NCBI GenBank assembly: GCA_037367355.1
Contig: CM074702.1
Location: 868,001 to 932,000, forward strand
Length of the DNA: 64,000 nucleotides
Source of the DNA: Neoscytalidium dimidiatum
Lineage: Eukaryota > Ascomycota > Dothideomycetes > Botryosphaeriales > Botryosphaeriaceae
Reading direction: 5' to 3'
Positions within the stretch are counted from its first letter, which is position 1, and every line of letters begins with the position of its first letter. The translations under genes were made by a program, and so were the position numbers. Below are positions 21,143 through 33,127 of this stretch, one piece after another. Under the pieces are notes generated by a model. It did no database searches and was not told the origin of the DNA. It worked only from the letters and a program-made list of their open reading frames with translations.

Positions 21143-22851
21143 ATGATGAGAATAAAATCACTTCTGAATCCGCTCTCAGTGACGCATCCGGTCGAACATC
21201 ATATCGGACAGGGGGAGCAACTTCCACCCTCCCTCGCGGTGACCCCTAAATACAAACGGCAGAAGATCCCCAAGGACGCGGCCATATTCGTCAAAGGAAA
21301 AGTCAGAGCAGATGTCCGATATCCGCCATACGAAAATATTCACGACCCAGAACTAGCTGCCGAACACCGTAAATTCCAGGTCTATCCGACGGATCGCATC
21401 AAGGACTACCCGCGCCACATCCCCTACAACAGCGAGAAGAAATCATTCCTCGTGAGAACCGGGCGCGAAGCCTTCGATGGTGAGTGTCGGCTCTCAGGCC
21501 GCTCGATGGACTGGCACTGACCCAAAGCCGGAGATAGTGTTCCAGTATACCTTCAAGGTCCCCGGCGACGAGCACACTTACGTAGTGATGTGGGACTACC
21601 ATGTCGGCCTCACTCGCATCACGCCCTTCTTCAAGTGCCGCAAGTACTCAAAGGTCCGTCCCCTCATCCCTTCCTTATCACGCCCGCCTTCTCACACTCC
21701 CATCACAGACTACACCGGCCCGCGTCCTCAACATCAACCCCGGCCTCCGCGACATCAGCCACAGCATCACGGGCGGCGCTCTGTCGGCGCAAGGCTACTG
21801 GATGCCGTTCGACGCTGCCCGAGCGGTAGCGGCGACCTTCTGCTACAGCATCCGGCACGCGCTGACGCCCATCTTCGGGCCGGACTTTGTGCACGCGTGC
21901 ACGCACCCGACCGACCCAGCCTTCGCCAGCTTCAAGATCGACGCCGCCGTCGTGAAGCGCGGCATCCAGCAGACGGCCGAGTGGAGGCTGGCGTCGTCCG
22001 TCCTCAACACCGCGATGCCCGCGCGAGCGGAGACGGCGGGAGTCGACACCAGCCGCTCGGCGACCGTCTCGCCCGCGCAGACGCCGGTCACGCCGACAAT
22101 GGCGACGACGACGACGACGACGACGAGGGCGGCGACGACGATGGCGACGGCGCCCATGACGCCGGTCACGCCCGCCATGTCGGCCGCCTACGCGCCGCGC
22201 GCACCGAAGCCGCTGCGTCCGCGCCTGGCGCCCATCGCACCGATGATGGTGACGCCCCAGACGAGCGACAACGGCAGCAACAGCAACCATCACCACCACC
22301 ACCAACACCACCTCCACTACTCGCCCGCCATCATGGACCTCGACTCCGGCTACACCACCGACATCGACCGGCTCGACGCGTCCCGCTTCTCGCCGCAGGT
22401 GTCGCCGACCACGCGCGTCGACGCCGCGCCCTCCTGGACGAGCGTCAACTACCCGCACACGCCGGCCGCGACGCCGAGGAGCGCCCCGATGGCGGCGCCG
22501 CGGCCGTCGAGCGTGCCGAGGTCGGTAGTGGTGCCGTCGACGGAGGAGGTGGTGGTGCCGGAGCGGGAGGAGGAGGAGGAGGAGGAGGAGGAGCGGGCGG
22601 GTGGGAAGAGGAAGTTCTCGCGTGTTGAGGGGGAAAGGGATGAGGACGCGATGTCGGCTGCTAGTTCGGACGGAGAGGAAGTGGAGGGGGAGCAGGATGA
22701 TGGTGGCGACGACCCGACGCCTGAGAGCCCCGAGGTGCACAAGTCGAGGGAGAAGATGGCCGCGTTGACGCTGCTGAGGCTGTGCGAGGCGGATGCGGTG
22801 CGGATGGTCCCGAGTCACCGTGACAAGCGTGTGCATCGTGGCTCGACCTAG
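21143..22851 (+). CDS. APSES-type (KilA-N-like) transcription regulator, Xbp1-like
   Basis: Three exons: 21143-21479, 21538-21653, 21709-22851. Introns are 58 nt (GTGAGT...ATAG) and 55 nt (GTCCGT...CACAG); frames join exactly. The product is 531 aa. The N-terminal part (1-112, with [20 protein letters not shown] and [20 protein letters not shown]) and [10 protein letters not shown]...[23 protein letters not shown] (113-151) lead into the APSES DNA-binding core (152-215, [20 protein letters not shown] then [20 protein letters not shown]). This long pre-domain matches the fungal Xbp1-like branch rather than StuA or Mbp1. The C-terminal half is disordered, with Thr, His/Gln and Glu runs, plus a basic KRKF nuclear-targeting candidate. 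The family controls development, stress and cell-cycle exit genes; the specific role is inferred only. Start: ATG 21143 is followed by a second ATG at 21146. Confidence 0.88.
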
Positions 22852-23234
22852 ATGATAGTGGTGGTGGTGGCAGCGGCGAGGAAAAGCGAGATTTCGACTG
22901 TTTTCAAATATTTCAGGTTCCGTTTTCCATTCTAGCTTGACAATATGCTTTATTATCTGGCGCGGAGTGTCAGGTGTTTTATTGGCTTTGGATTTGCACG
23001 GGAAAAAAAAATCAGTTAGTGTAGCTATCAGTTGTTTTCGAGGCTTCCATGACGTCAATGAGATTCAATTAGATTCCAGTGCAGACCTGGTGATTGATCT
23101 TGGAAGGGAAAATATTGCTGTGCTATCTCCTATGTGGCACGCAACAGAATATTTCAGGCCATGCATCCAGGATCACTTCGAGAATCAACCCGAGCTACTG
23201 GAAAATACCACGATATTAGCATGGAATACGCAAA
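22852..23234. other. Convergent 3' intergenic region
   Basis: AT-rich spacer of about 380 bp between the converging APSES and glutathione-transferase genes; nothing else is seen. Confidence 0.5.
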
Positions 23235-24089
23235 TCAGGCCTTGGCCTTGAGCTTCTCGATCGTCTTCCCAGTCCGCGAGACGACACTCTGCTCGTCGTA
23301 GTTGCTCTTGATACTGGGATGCGCGTGAACCGCGGCCGCCCACTTCGAGAAGTTGGGCAGGCTCTGCAGGCCCGACTTAAACTTGGTCGGCAGGTAAGTG
23401 CCGTTCGATAGCGAATAGATGCGCAGGAGGAAAGGCGCGACTTGGGTCTACAACCCTCCACGTTAGCAAAAAAAAAAAAAAAAGTAGGTATTCCGACCTA
23501 GAAGTATTTTATTTACCTCGGCGTAGGTGAGCTCCTTGCTTCCATCGACGAAGGGACCAGCATTAGCCAGCAGTGGCTCGATGAACTTCTCGACGTCCGC
23601 GAGAACCTGGTCCACCTTCGCATCCGGGCTATCGGCGAGCAGAACGCTGCGCCATTGGCCGCCCAGCTTGGACTGGAAAGTGTCGATGAAGAACTGGATC
23701 TTTGCGCGGCGGAGTGGGGCTCTCGGGTCGCCCAAGGAGGGAGGCAGCAGGTGCGAGGGGCGCGTATCGACCAGGAACTGCGAGATGATGTTGGATTCGT
23801 ACAGGATCTCATCGGTGACGACGTCGTTGGAGAACTTAATGGCAGGCACAAGGCCGCGCTGGCGCGGATTCAGTGATATGGTCGAGTGTGCCAAAGATAG
23901 AAAGGATATACGCACCGGATTGATATCAAGGTACCATTGGGGACGAGGCTCGTCGAGGTTTATGAAGACCTGATCGACCGGGATCTTGAGCTCGGTGAGT
24001 ATGAAATGCACGCGCTGGCACCACGGGCAGTCCGGAAAGGTGTAGAAGGTAATCTTGGGCGGAATGCCAGGAGCTTCGTAGCTAGCCAT
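23235..24089 (-). CDS. Omega-like glutathione S-transferase
   Basis: Three exons on the minus strand: 24089-23916, 23858-23517, 23447-23235, giving 242 aa. Intron 1 (57 nt, GTGCGT...CCAG) is a multiple of three and free of stops, so it can be mistaken for coding; removing it restores INPRGLVPAIKF, the thioredoxin-fold cis-Pro segment. Intron 2 (69 nt, GTAAAT...TTGTAG) contains a 15-T run and a GCTAAC branch site. The N-terminal thioredoxin fold has FPDCPWCQRV with the catalytic Cys21, the omega-type signature, which suggests thiol-transferase/dehydroascorbate-reductase-like chemistry rather than classic conjugation. DEILYESNIISQFL is the glutathione gamma-glutamyl site, and an all-helical C-terminal domain follows. 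It has no signal peptide and is presumably cytosolic. Confidence 0.9.
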
Positions 24090-24616
24090 TGTTGTCGTGA
24101 GCTGTGAGGAGATGGGAATGTCTTTCGCAGGTGGGAGCTTTGGGGTCGCGCTGTTTTATCGCGGGATGGACAGGACGAATGGCGTCAGCACTGATTGCTC
24201 AGCAGCGCTGCGGGGTTGTGGGGGTCCCATGAAGCTTGGTGGGAGCGATTGGCTTCCTACTCGGCACATAGGCGGGAAGAGCCCTGTCGGACTGGCATCA
24301 GGGTGTCTCGCGGCTGCTGTAGCTTCGGTGTTGTCGCGTCGCGAGCGACATGACGTTACGGAATCTGCCCCGCTTTGACGCTTGAAACCCCCGCTGAGCT
24401 CAAGAGCGAGCATGGAACCGAAGGCAGCAGAATCAAAAGCTTGTCACAACCTCGTCCTGCCTGAATGGGCATTGTTGGTGCTAGAACAAAGCGATTATTT
24501 ATTGCATTTAGACATCACACAATTTCGGACGTGTCGCAGATGTACCCAATGCAAAACGGAAGGGCGCTATTCTGGGCGACACCGGTTCCTTCCCATACAG
24601 GAAACCATCCGTGACT
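24090..24616. other. Intergenic region upstream of the GST gene
   Basis: About 530 bp between the start of the glutathione transferase and the 3' end of CAB2, both on the minus strand. It holds the GST promoter and the CAB2 3' UTR; no other feature is seen. Confidence 0.5.
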
Positions 24617-25849
24617 TCAAGCTGCGACGTTTGCACGCTTTTCTATAAGCCTGTCATGCATCCTCGAAATCTCCGGGATGATCAGGCTTTCAATCTCGAC
24701 GATAGGCTCCGCATCGCTATCCACATGCGGCGCCATGCTCTTCTCTTCGACCAGTTCCTGGTCGTGGTCCTCTTCAATGGCATCTTCATCGGTCTTGTGG
24801 CCGGCTGCAGCCTTGCCAACCAGTGCCTCTATTCCAGACGCACTTCTGCCTCTCCGGTTGCGTGGCACTCGGATCCACTTTTCACCCTCGTCTGCGCTGA
24901 CGAAAACGACCTCCCACTTCCGGGTCGACAGTAGATTTCCAATTACCAAATGGTGGTGGTAACGGTTTAGAGCATAGGTAGCCTTGCGCACCAGCATGCT
25001 GGGATCCGTCTCCAATTTAAAGGAAACGATGATGGCGTCCGGGGCCCAGCCATCCACCAGCGACTTCAGGAATTTGGGGACAGGTTCCAAGTCAATGATT
25101 AGAGATTTGCCCTCGGTACGCGCTGCGGGCGGGGGCTTGCTGCTCACAGCACCCTTGGCAGCACCGTGTTGCTGCTGTTGGGTGAATTCCTCGGCACTCT
25201 GAATCTTGTGCTCGACCATGCGGTCCTTGGGCACGAAAAAGTCAGAAACAGCGGCGGCAAGGTAGAATAGGGCACGGTTGCCCAGGGGGCGCATCAACTT
25301 GGCGACCTCGCGCAGCTCCCAAAGGTAGTCGGTAATGGTGACGAAGGAGAGAATAAGAAGCATGTTCTTGCGTTTCACCTCAGTGTACTGGCGTAAGACA
25401 CGGAGCATCTTCTTTTGGTGTTCCTCATCAACTACCACACGGCCGTCTTCATCTTCGCGCATGAAGTCGAGGAAGGAGCGGGTGTTGTGGGAGTAGTGGC
25501 GGCTATAAGGCAACAAAGAGAATTGCCTGTGAAGGTAGATGACCGCATAGCCATTGGCAAGAAAGTACTCGGCGGAAGTGGCGCCACGCGTTCCCGCGGA
25601 GAAATTGTCGATGAAGCGAACGGTCTGCTCCTCGAGAGGGACGGTGGTGCCGCCGGAGGTGACGAGAGCGACACGGCGGCCCTCCTCGGCATGTCTCTCG
25701 ATGAATGCACGGGCCAGGGTCAGATGCGACTGCAGCGAGGGCGGCGGAGGGTTGCTGCTGAAGTACTGGCTCTCGACCGCGGCCGGGCCGGGGCTCGCGT
25801 TATCCGCCATGGCTGGTGTGGGTGATGGATGGATCGTGGAGCTGGACAC
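24617..25849 (-). CDS. CAB2: Phosphopantothenate-cysteine ligase
   Basis: Second committed step of CoA synthesis: ATP-dependent coupling of 4'-phosphopantothenate with cysteine. A single exon of 410 aa, longer than the yeast enzyme. The Rossmann-like nucleotide site RRVALVTSGGTTVPLE is at about 58-73, followed by RFIDNFSAGTRGATSAEYFL (79-97), both diagnostic. The dimer/active-site strand FYLAAAVSDFFVPKDRM (about 195-210), PKFLKSLVDGWAPDAIIVSFKLET and LVIGNLL complete the fold. Two insertions are visible: a Gln/Ala/Pro loop (QQQQHGAAKGAVSSKPPPAA) after HKIQSAEE, and an acidic loop around GHKTDEDAIEEDHDQELVEE. The C-terminus ends EISRMHDRLIEKR. Met14 (25810) is an alternative start; the first 35 residues are disordered. 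Confidence 0.95.
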   Translation of the reverse strand: MSSSTIHPSPTPAMADNASPGPAAVESQYFSSNPPPPSLQSHLTLARAFIERHAEEGRRVALVTSGGTTVPLEEQTVRFIDNFSAGTRGATSAEYFLANGYAVIYLHRQFSLLPYSRHYSHNTRSFLDFMREDEDGRVVVDEEHQKKMLRVLRQYTEVKRKNMLLILSFVTITDYLWELREVAKLMRPLGNRALFYLAAAVSDFFVPKDRMVEHKIQSAEEFTQQQQHGAAKGAVSSKPPPAARTEGKSLIIDLEPVPKFLKSLVDGWAPDAIIVSFKLETDPSMLVRKATYALNRYHHHLVIGNLLSTRKWEVVFVSADEGEKWIRVPRNRRGRSASGIEALVGKAAAGHKTDEDAIEEDHDQELVEEKSMAPHVDSDAEPIVEIESLIIPEISRMHDRLIEKRANVAA

Positions 25850-26719
25850 GCGAGCATCGGCGCAGCGGATGATAGATGCCTTGCTGCCTGAAATGCACGT
25901 GACCGCGATCGGTGGCGACTAGGCGGACAGTAAGCGAGCATTTGCCCTGCCGTCGCGGTCGATCATGGAGCGCTGTTGGTGGAGAAAGAAATACAGGAGC
26001 TTACACGATACAATCTTGATAGCGGCCCGAGATCAGCGCAGACGTCATGATGCCACCGTCTCTCTGCGCAGCACGAGTCCAGCGTCTCTGCACCCTGGAC
26101 ACCATTTCAATGCCGCTCTTGTCGTCGCGGGATGCATGCGACGCGACGCGATGCGGCTGTGGCCCAAGCTCTGGTGCCAGACCCTGGCGGTGCTCCAAGG
26201 GCGAGCAATTCAAGTGGAGGATCAGAACGTTAGGACCCATGATTTGATTGACAAAGCCTCGACGGTCGCAGTCGCGCGTCAGCGGAGCCATCTCCGCCCA
26301 ACGTCTTTCCCAGCTTAGTTGCTTCCCACTGTGATGGCGCAGCTGGCAGTGTACGTGAGGATAACAAAGTGCCCGGCGCATAACGGCTTGGCCACCTCTA
26401 CTCTCTGCCGTTGCCCTGCGTCCGCTGTCCTGCCAACTACCAACCACGCGCTGCGCTTACGTTGGGGCGCCGTTCCGCCGCTAGCTAGTGCCTTCCCCCT
26501 ACTGCTGCACGTTCACCATTCGCATTTTTGCCCCTCACTCTTCCTTCCTCCCCTCCTGCTCTGCCAGCCCCGAATGCGCCGACTCTTGCCGCTCCTCACT
26601 TCACCAGCTGCCCTGGACATCGTCCAGATGGTCGCGGCTGCGTCTGGAAGACTTCGATTCCTCGCCACCTCACAGCTTTTCGCCACGTTATCGCTGCCTT
26701 TCTGCCTTCAATTGCCGCT
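25850..26719. promoter_or_regulatory. Divergent intergenic region CAB2 / Zn2Cys6 regulator
   Basis: About 870 bp between divergent start codons. The last 250 bp are C/T-rich and probably form the 5' leader of the regulator. The regulator's frame is open back to 26528, but that segment is Pro/Ala/Leu low complexity and I treat it as leader. Confidence 0.5.
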
Positions 26720-29700
26720 ATGAGCTCAGCTAGACTACCGGGCGAGCACCCAAAAACCTCCGTTTCCGATCCTCCTGCCCGTCCAGCATGGAGTTCGTCG
26801 ACTCAGCATCAGCGTAGCGAAGGCAATCGACAACAAAGCTCGGATCATACCAATTCCATGGATCATCGCGTCTTTTCCTCGACGCCTGCGGGTAAGGTTG
26901 CCATCCCGCCTCTGCATCCCAGGACGGATCCCAATCCTACACATGTTTCTTTGGAAAAAAAGAGGACCTCAAAAGCCTGCGTGGAATGCCGATCGAGGAA
27001 GATCAAGTGCAGTGGAAAGAGGCCGACTTGCGAACACTGCGAGCAATGCGAGATTCCGTGTGTCTATGCGGAAGGAAAGAGAGAACAGAATAAGAGGTAG
27101 GGTTGTCTCGCCCAACTTTAATTCGGTTTGGGGCTCACAGACCTCGACCAGAGCTTCCGAACGAAGCGATCGCTTGCTGCAAATTCTCCGAGACATCTCG
27201 CGTGAAGTCTACCTTCCTTCGCACCTTGTCCAGAAAGTTCAAGCTGTCGAGTCTGAGGTACGAGACTGCGCGTTACCCTGCTATATGTGAATCATACATC
27301 TTGCAGCGAGCCGGAGTATATTTCGGAACGCGTTCATTTCATGACCATGGGCTAGTTTGCGGTTTTTTCAAACTGCAAACTGGAAAGCAAACAGCCGTGG
27401 CATCTACGCCTTGGCGTACAAGCTCCCCGTTACTTCACTCGCCTGCCTGACCCACCACCGACCACTTATTAGAGTGCCCATGGACGATCAGATTATGATA
27501 AGCTGACAATGAATCATTTGATCCAGGTTTGGGATGATGATGTATCCGTCCGCTCTATGCAAACTACATCCACTAAGAGACGGCGAAAATCGTCAAGCAA
27601 TATAACCACCGAAAAGCGTCTCAGATCTCGCTCGCCTGCCGGTCAGCAAGGGGAAGCTGAAGTGTCTGCAGATGTTGGCTCTGAAGATTCTGTTGATCTT
27701 GTTGCAGAAGACTTCAATCGCACTGAAAAGACCAGGGCTACTGGGTTCATCGGAAAAAACTCAGAAGTTGCCTGGGCACAGCGTCTTTCGCAGGCCCAGG
27801 CCAAAGGCCGCAGCAGCCTGGGAAGCCGAAGTGGACCGTATGGCAAGCCTGGGGATACCGAAGAGGCTAGACAAGACCGCCTCGCTGCTACTGTCATCCG
27901 CCAGGCCTCTGAAAGCAAGCAAGCCGCACCTATAGCTGACTTTACTTATCACCTCGATATGGAGGATGTTCTCACCTTTGAACACGTGGACAAAGACGAA
28001 CTTCCGCCGCCGGATCTCGCAAAGAAGCTGTTGGACTGCTACATGGCAACCGTTCAGGACGCCCTGCCGATCCTCACAAAGTCGGACTTCATCAACCAAT
28101 TTCAGCAATACTTACGCTCGACAAATCCACAAGGCTTACCTGCTACGTGGCGCGCTCTCTTGAATATGGTGTTTGCCATTGGTGCCAAGTTCTCTCATCT
28201 CACCAACGCTTCCTGGCGAGGAGATGAGCGGGACCACTTAATCTACTACACCAGAGCAATGAACCTTGGACTACCTGGCGATGCTATCACATCGCATCCG
28301 GATCTTCAACGCATCCAGGTGCTTGGGCTAATTTCCTTTTACTACTTGGCGATTAGCCAGGTCAGCCGGTACGTTAACCCTGAGACACTCATGCATCTTG
28401 AATCCTACAGCATATCAATTCCAATGATTTTTGTCAAAGCTGACACCTCGCTACTAAGTTCCTGGATCATGATAGGTCTTGCATGCCGACAGGCTATTGG
28501 CCTTGGCTTGCATCTTCGCAACATGGACCCTTCCTCGAACGCCGCTTCTAAGGAGAAAAGAGTAAAAGTGTGGTGGTCACTCTACTACATTGAGTACCTG
28601 CTTTGTGAAATCACTGGCCGACCAACCCAAATCGACCGCCGGTTTTGCTCAGTCCCCGCTCCGGCACCCATTGATGAGACGAACCTAGCTCACTACGCCG
28701 GTTCAAGGCAACTAGAAGAATGGAATATGAGTCAGGGAGGTACGGAGAACTCAAGCACAGGAAGCCAACAGATGTCAATCAACTTGGAGGCCACACCAAA
28801 TGCAGCAAATCACTTTCGCTGTCGCGCCCAGCTCGCCGTTATTTCACAGAAGATACTTGTGAATCTTTACTCAGCGAATACTGTCACGAAGTCTTGGGAA
28901 GGGGCACAAAAAGAAATCGTTGCCCTCGGAGAGGAAGTGGACAATTGGTACCGGTGTCTTCCGTTGCAATTTCAGTTCGCCCGTTCCGATAACGATAAGG
29001 CTTTCTTTCGGGAGAGAATCCTCCTGGGATTCAGTTACTACAGCACGAAAATACTTCTGAATCGCCCGTGCCTCTGCCGTGTTGATAAACGAATCCAGAA
29101 GCAAGGCGAGAAATCCAAGAATATCGATCTTGAGAGGGCTAGGGAGTGCATAATGGCTGCTAGGAGTATGTCCGATTTGCTTCCAGACTTGGCTGTTCCG
29201 GATGTATTCTGGATCTACACAAATGGCCCTTGGTGGTGCATCGTCCACCACCTTATGCAGGCCATGACTGTCCTGATGCTCGAGTTGGCTTTCGGACTTT
29301 GCCATATGACGGACCCCACATCTGATCAAGAAGCTATTCTCCATATCGCAAGAAAGATCCTTCGCTGGCTTACAATGATGGCCGCAGTTGGGCATGAGGG
29401 TGCACGATCTGCGTGCAATCAAGCACGGGACCAGTTCAAAGGGTTCGCTCCATTTGAAAAGATTGACACCTCGGACCTCGTCCAGATGGCCGAACAGGGG
29501 CCGGACTTGTTACGAGAGCAGATGATTAGTGATGGCCAATTGGACTCCAGAACCGATGATCAGGGGCGAAAATTGGGTGGCAATCCAACTAATGCTAAAC
29601 CAGGAGATATGCAAGATGCACGGCCCAAGGTCGAGCAACCTAGCTCGACGCGGGATCTGAAAGATACACAAGACTACATCACGGACAATAATATCCACCA

Positions 29701-30154
29701 TGAGGACATAACCGGGTCCCAACAATCTCATCCCTTCGGGAGCAACAGTCTCCAACAAACGTCTCAGGAAGCCTGGGAAGATTACAACAACGACCAATTA
29801 TGGCATAATAGGCAATGGGATTTGTTCTCTAGTCCGACTTGGAACACTTCCGTCTTCCAGACGTCCTACGACATGAGCAATCCTTTTACATCGTTTGAAG
29901 CTCCATACGCACTTAATTATTCTACAGCTGATTCCTCTCTCACCCTCCCTCACCACGTGACCAGCATGAGCGCTAGCGCATATCTCTCCCAACATGCAAG
30001 TTCTCATCAAGGCGAATCTGGCGTAGAACCTTCCGGCTTCACCATGACCGAAAATCAGCAACAGGATGGCCAAACTACAAACCTTGGCGAGAACATAAAC
30101 TCGTACCCAACATCCTCGCACCGTCAAAATCAGTACCAACACCCGTACCAGTAG
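26720..30154 (+). CDS. Zn2Cys6 fungal transcription factor
   Basis: Three exons, 26720-27096, 27152-27257 and 27527-30154, giving about 1036 aa. Intron 1 (55 nt, GTAGGG...ACCAG) is chosen because it restores the linker reading RASERSDRLLQILRDISREV. Intron 2 would be 269 nt (GTACGA...ATCCAG); it is long for this window but phase-consistent. The binuclear cluster is CVECRSRKIKCSGKRPTC...C at residues 87-114 with one extra Cys (110). A basic stretch KRRRKSSS follows in exon 3. The fungal-specific middle homology region (PF04082-type) spans roughly 320-650, with WWSLYYIEYLLCEITGRPTQ being typical. The C-terminus is Gln/Asn/Ser-rich. It is a nuclear regulator of unknown targets. No obvious biosynthetic cluster adjoins it, so a pathway-specific role is not implied. 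Confidence 0.88.
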
Positions 30155-30930
30155 CCTCTAGAACACTAGTAATAGCCATCCCATAGGAAAAATCACCAGT
30201 AAACTCGGCAATCCCTCTACCCGCAGTTCCACCTGATGAATATGGGCGCGGAGTCGTCTTGGATCAAATCAAAATTCGGTGTGATATCTTGCATCCTTAC
30301 TCCTAGCTCAAAGAAGCGTGCTATCGCAGTTCCGTTTCTGCCTTTTCACACATTCCATCCCCTTTTTTCTTTTTTTTCTTTTTACTGCGGCGTTTTATCG
30401 ATCCTGCTTCCGGGAGATACCTTTATGAATGTGCTCTTCACGGCAGTCTATTTGTAGCGTTAAGCTTTTTCCGAGTATCATTGATAGCGAATTCAGCCAT
30501 CACACGTGGACCATAGAGTCAGTGGGACTGTTATCTTAACATCGACGTTCAACTGCTCTCCTTCCCAGACGAATCGTTTGAAAAAACAACCTTCAAGGAC
30601 CGTCTGCTTTATCGGCTCGCGCTTATTCTTCTTCGTACTCGAGAAATTAAGCAAATAAATGAAAATTCATCGAAATAAAAGGATACTCCTGAATCCCTTT
30701 TCTAATAGTAAGACACCAATTGATTGTATGCGGTTAATGTGACAAGAGATATAGCGAATCATTTTTTGACATTTTTCCTACTCTATCAATAGTCGAAGGG
30801 TTGGATATTTGCCCCCCTCCTGCCTTCTTTTTTTTTCGGTAGCCGTACGATGCATGCAAATAAATAACAGCGTCAAATGCCCCAAAACCCAACTGTTCCA
30901 GTCATCCAAACAACAACAACATCATCATCA
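30155..30930. other. Convergent 3' intergenic region
   Basis: About 780 bp, AT-rich, between the 3' ends of the Zn2Cys6 regulator and threonine synthase. Several T-runs are seen but no gene. Confidence 0.5.
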
Positions 30931-32802
30931 TCACGCCCCATTCGCAACCTTCTTTTCCTCCTCGACCCTCCTGATGACGAGACTCCTGATGCCCGCCAGG
31001 CCCTCGCTCTTCCTGACCACGGTGACGCGCTTCTCGCGCTGCTCGAGGCCGACGAACTGCTCGGGCAGGACGGAGGCGAAGTCGAACTCGGGCTGGTCCT
31101 TGAGCGCGAGCTGGACGGCCTGGGAGAACTTGGCCGGGTGGGCGGTGGCGAGGGAGACGTGGTGGCACTGGGGGGCGGGGGCGCGCTCGACGCTGCGCTG
31201 GGCGGCGGCGATGCCGATGGCGCTGTGCGGGTCGAGGATGTAGTTGCCGGCGGCGGTCAGGGTGCCGGCGGTGCCGTGGCGGGCGGCCTGGTGCCGGGGC
31301 GCCTGCTGCGCGGCCGTGGCCAGGTACGTCGCGCGGATGGTGTCGAGCGTCTGCGCGTCCGAGACGCGCTCCGACTCGAAGTCGGCCTTCGCGGCGGCCA
31401 GGACGGACGGGTCGACGGCGAAGCCGTCGGCCGTCTTGAGGTCGCTGAGCCAGCCGCGCACGCGGTCGCCCGCGATCGCGCGCTTCTCCGGGACGGAGGC
31501 GGCGGACGCGCCGTAGGTCTGGTAGGCGAGGAACCAGAGGAGGCGCTCGAAGTTGCTGGAGACGAGGATGTCCATGGCCGGGGAGAGCGTCTCCTTGACG
31601 CCGTCCTCGTGCGCCTTGACGCCGTCGGCGGGCAGGCCGCCGGTGGCTTGCGCGCCGTGGACGGGCTTCTTCTCGTAGCGGCCGCTCTTCCAGAAGCGGT
31701 CGAGGATGTCGTTCTCATTGGTCGCGATAACCAGCTTTTCGACGGGCAGGCCCATGCGCTTGGCGAAGTAGCCAGCCAGGATGTCGCCAAAGTTGCCCGT
31801 CGGCACGACGAAGCGCACGGCGGAGCCAGAGGTGAAGGATGGCGAGCGGATGAGCGCGAAGTAGGCGGCGAAGTAGTAGGTGATCTGGGCCAAGATGCGG
31901 GCCCAGTTGATCGAGTTGACGGCGGCGAGGCGGTGCGTCTTGTTGATCTCCTCATCGGCGAAAAGAGCCTTGACGAAGTCCTAGTTTGTGGTGTGAGATC
32001 AGGAGGTTGTGGGTTTGGGGACTGGAGAAGGAGATGAGGGCTTACCTGGCAGTCGTCAAAGGTGCCGTCCACGGCAAGGTTATGCACATTGGCGTCCAGC
32101 ACCGTGGTCATCTGGGCCTCCTGGATGGGGCTGACCTTGCCCTGCGGGTGCATGATGAACACCGACACATCCTTCTTGCCGCGCAGGCCGTAGATGGCGG
32201 CCGAGCCGGTGTCACCACTGGTAGCGCCAATGACGGTCAAATGCTCCTTGTCCGACTCGGCCTTGCCCTGATTCCGCCTGACCAAGAAGTATTCGAACAG
32301 GTTGCCTAGGAACTGCAGAGCGACGTCCTTGAAGGCGAATGTCGGGCCGTGGAACAGCTCGAGCAGGTGGATATTGCGCTTCTCATCGAGGGTAACGATC
32401 GGAGTGCGGTCGGCGGCGCGAAACGTGGCATAGCTCTTGCGGATGAGCTCTTTGAGGTCTTGCGCGGGGATCTCAGAGGGGGAGATGTAGAGAGAGAAGA
32501 TGGCGAAGGCTAGGTCCTCGAAAGAGTAGTCCTTCCAGGTGGTGGCCCAGTCGGCAGGCAGAGCGGGAATCTCTTCGGGGATGAAGAGACCACCATCGTT
32601 TGCAAGGCCCTTCAAGACGACTTCCTCGAAGGAGAGCTAGGTCGTGCGAGTCTCAGCGCTCTATGCTTCAGGGCAGGGCGGCGGGGCTGAGGAGAGCGGG
32701 ATGTTTTTCTTTCTGGGCGGGACAAGATTGTCGGTGGTGACGTACATCATAGGATCCTCCCCGGGTGCTGAGATAGCGCTGCGACGGCGTATGCGAGGCC
32801 AT
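30931..32802 (-). CDS. THR4: Threonine synthase
   Basis: PLP enzyme converting O-phosphohomoserine to threonine, last step of the pathway. Three exons on the minus strand: 32802-32746, 32636-32046, 31980-30931, giving 565 aa. The 19-codon first exon MASHTPSQRYLSTRGGSYD joins LSFEEVVLKGLANDGGLFIP across a 109-nt intron (GTACGT...CCTAG); without it the conserved N-terminus is lost. Intron 2 (65 nt, GTAAGC...CTAG) joins DGTFDDCQ to DFVKALFADEEINKTH. The PLP lysine is Lys122 in HGPTFAFKDVALQ. TSGDTGSAAI and FVVPTGNFGDILAGYFAKRMG bind the cofactor phosphate. A short repeat-like segment APRHQAARHG near residue 460 is an apparent insertion. It shares a 325-bp promoter with the divergent phosphopantetheinyl transferase. 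Confidence 0.96.
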
Positions 32803-33127
32803 TGGGCTTCCTGTGTGGGTTTGCAGTGGTTGTGCGGGCGAGGTTGGCGTGCCTCTCCAAATTGTTGTATACGGATGACTCTCCGCGGGAATGCGCCCCG
32901 CCGATGTTCGGCGCCCGCAAAGGCCCGTTTTTCCTCACGTCAGGGTCGTCCAATCACGCCAGTCGCAAACACACCGTCTTCCATCTGATAAGATTTGATG
33001 TGCATGCGGCCTATCCGTCGGCCCCATTCCATCTCACCTCTCGTTCAACTCACCGCTCGTCGGCATAGCAATGAATTGCTATCGACGGTAGTATCTTCTC
33101 CAATACTCCGTCCTCATCCTCCTTGCC
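32803..33127. promoter_or_regulatory. Compact divergent promoter THR4 / phosphopantetheinyl transferase
   Basis: Only 325 bp separate the two start codons, so the genes probably share regulatory sites. CCAAT is present near 32800 on the minus strand. The short spacing suggests, but does not prove, co-regulation. Confidence 0.55.

Noticed and set aside
21477..22628. Alternative 383-codon frame and a 451-codon minus frame over the APSES gene
   Set aside because: Shadows rich in Arg/His/Pro; the spliced plus-strand frame contains the full APSES domain.
27307..27415. Extra internal exon in the Zn2Cys6 gene between exons 2 and 3
   Set aside because: A TTGCAG acceptor exists, but the 109-nt candidate breaks the phase with exon 3 and encodes nothing family-like; a single 269-nt intron keeps the frame.
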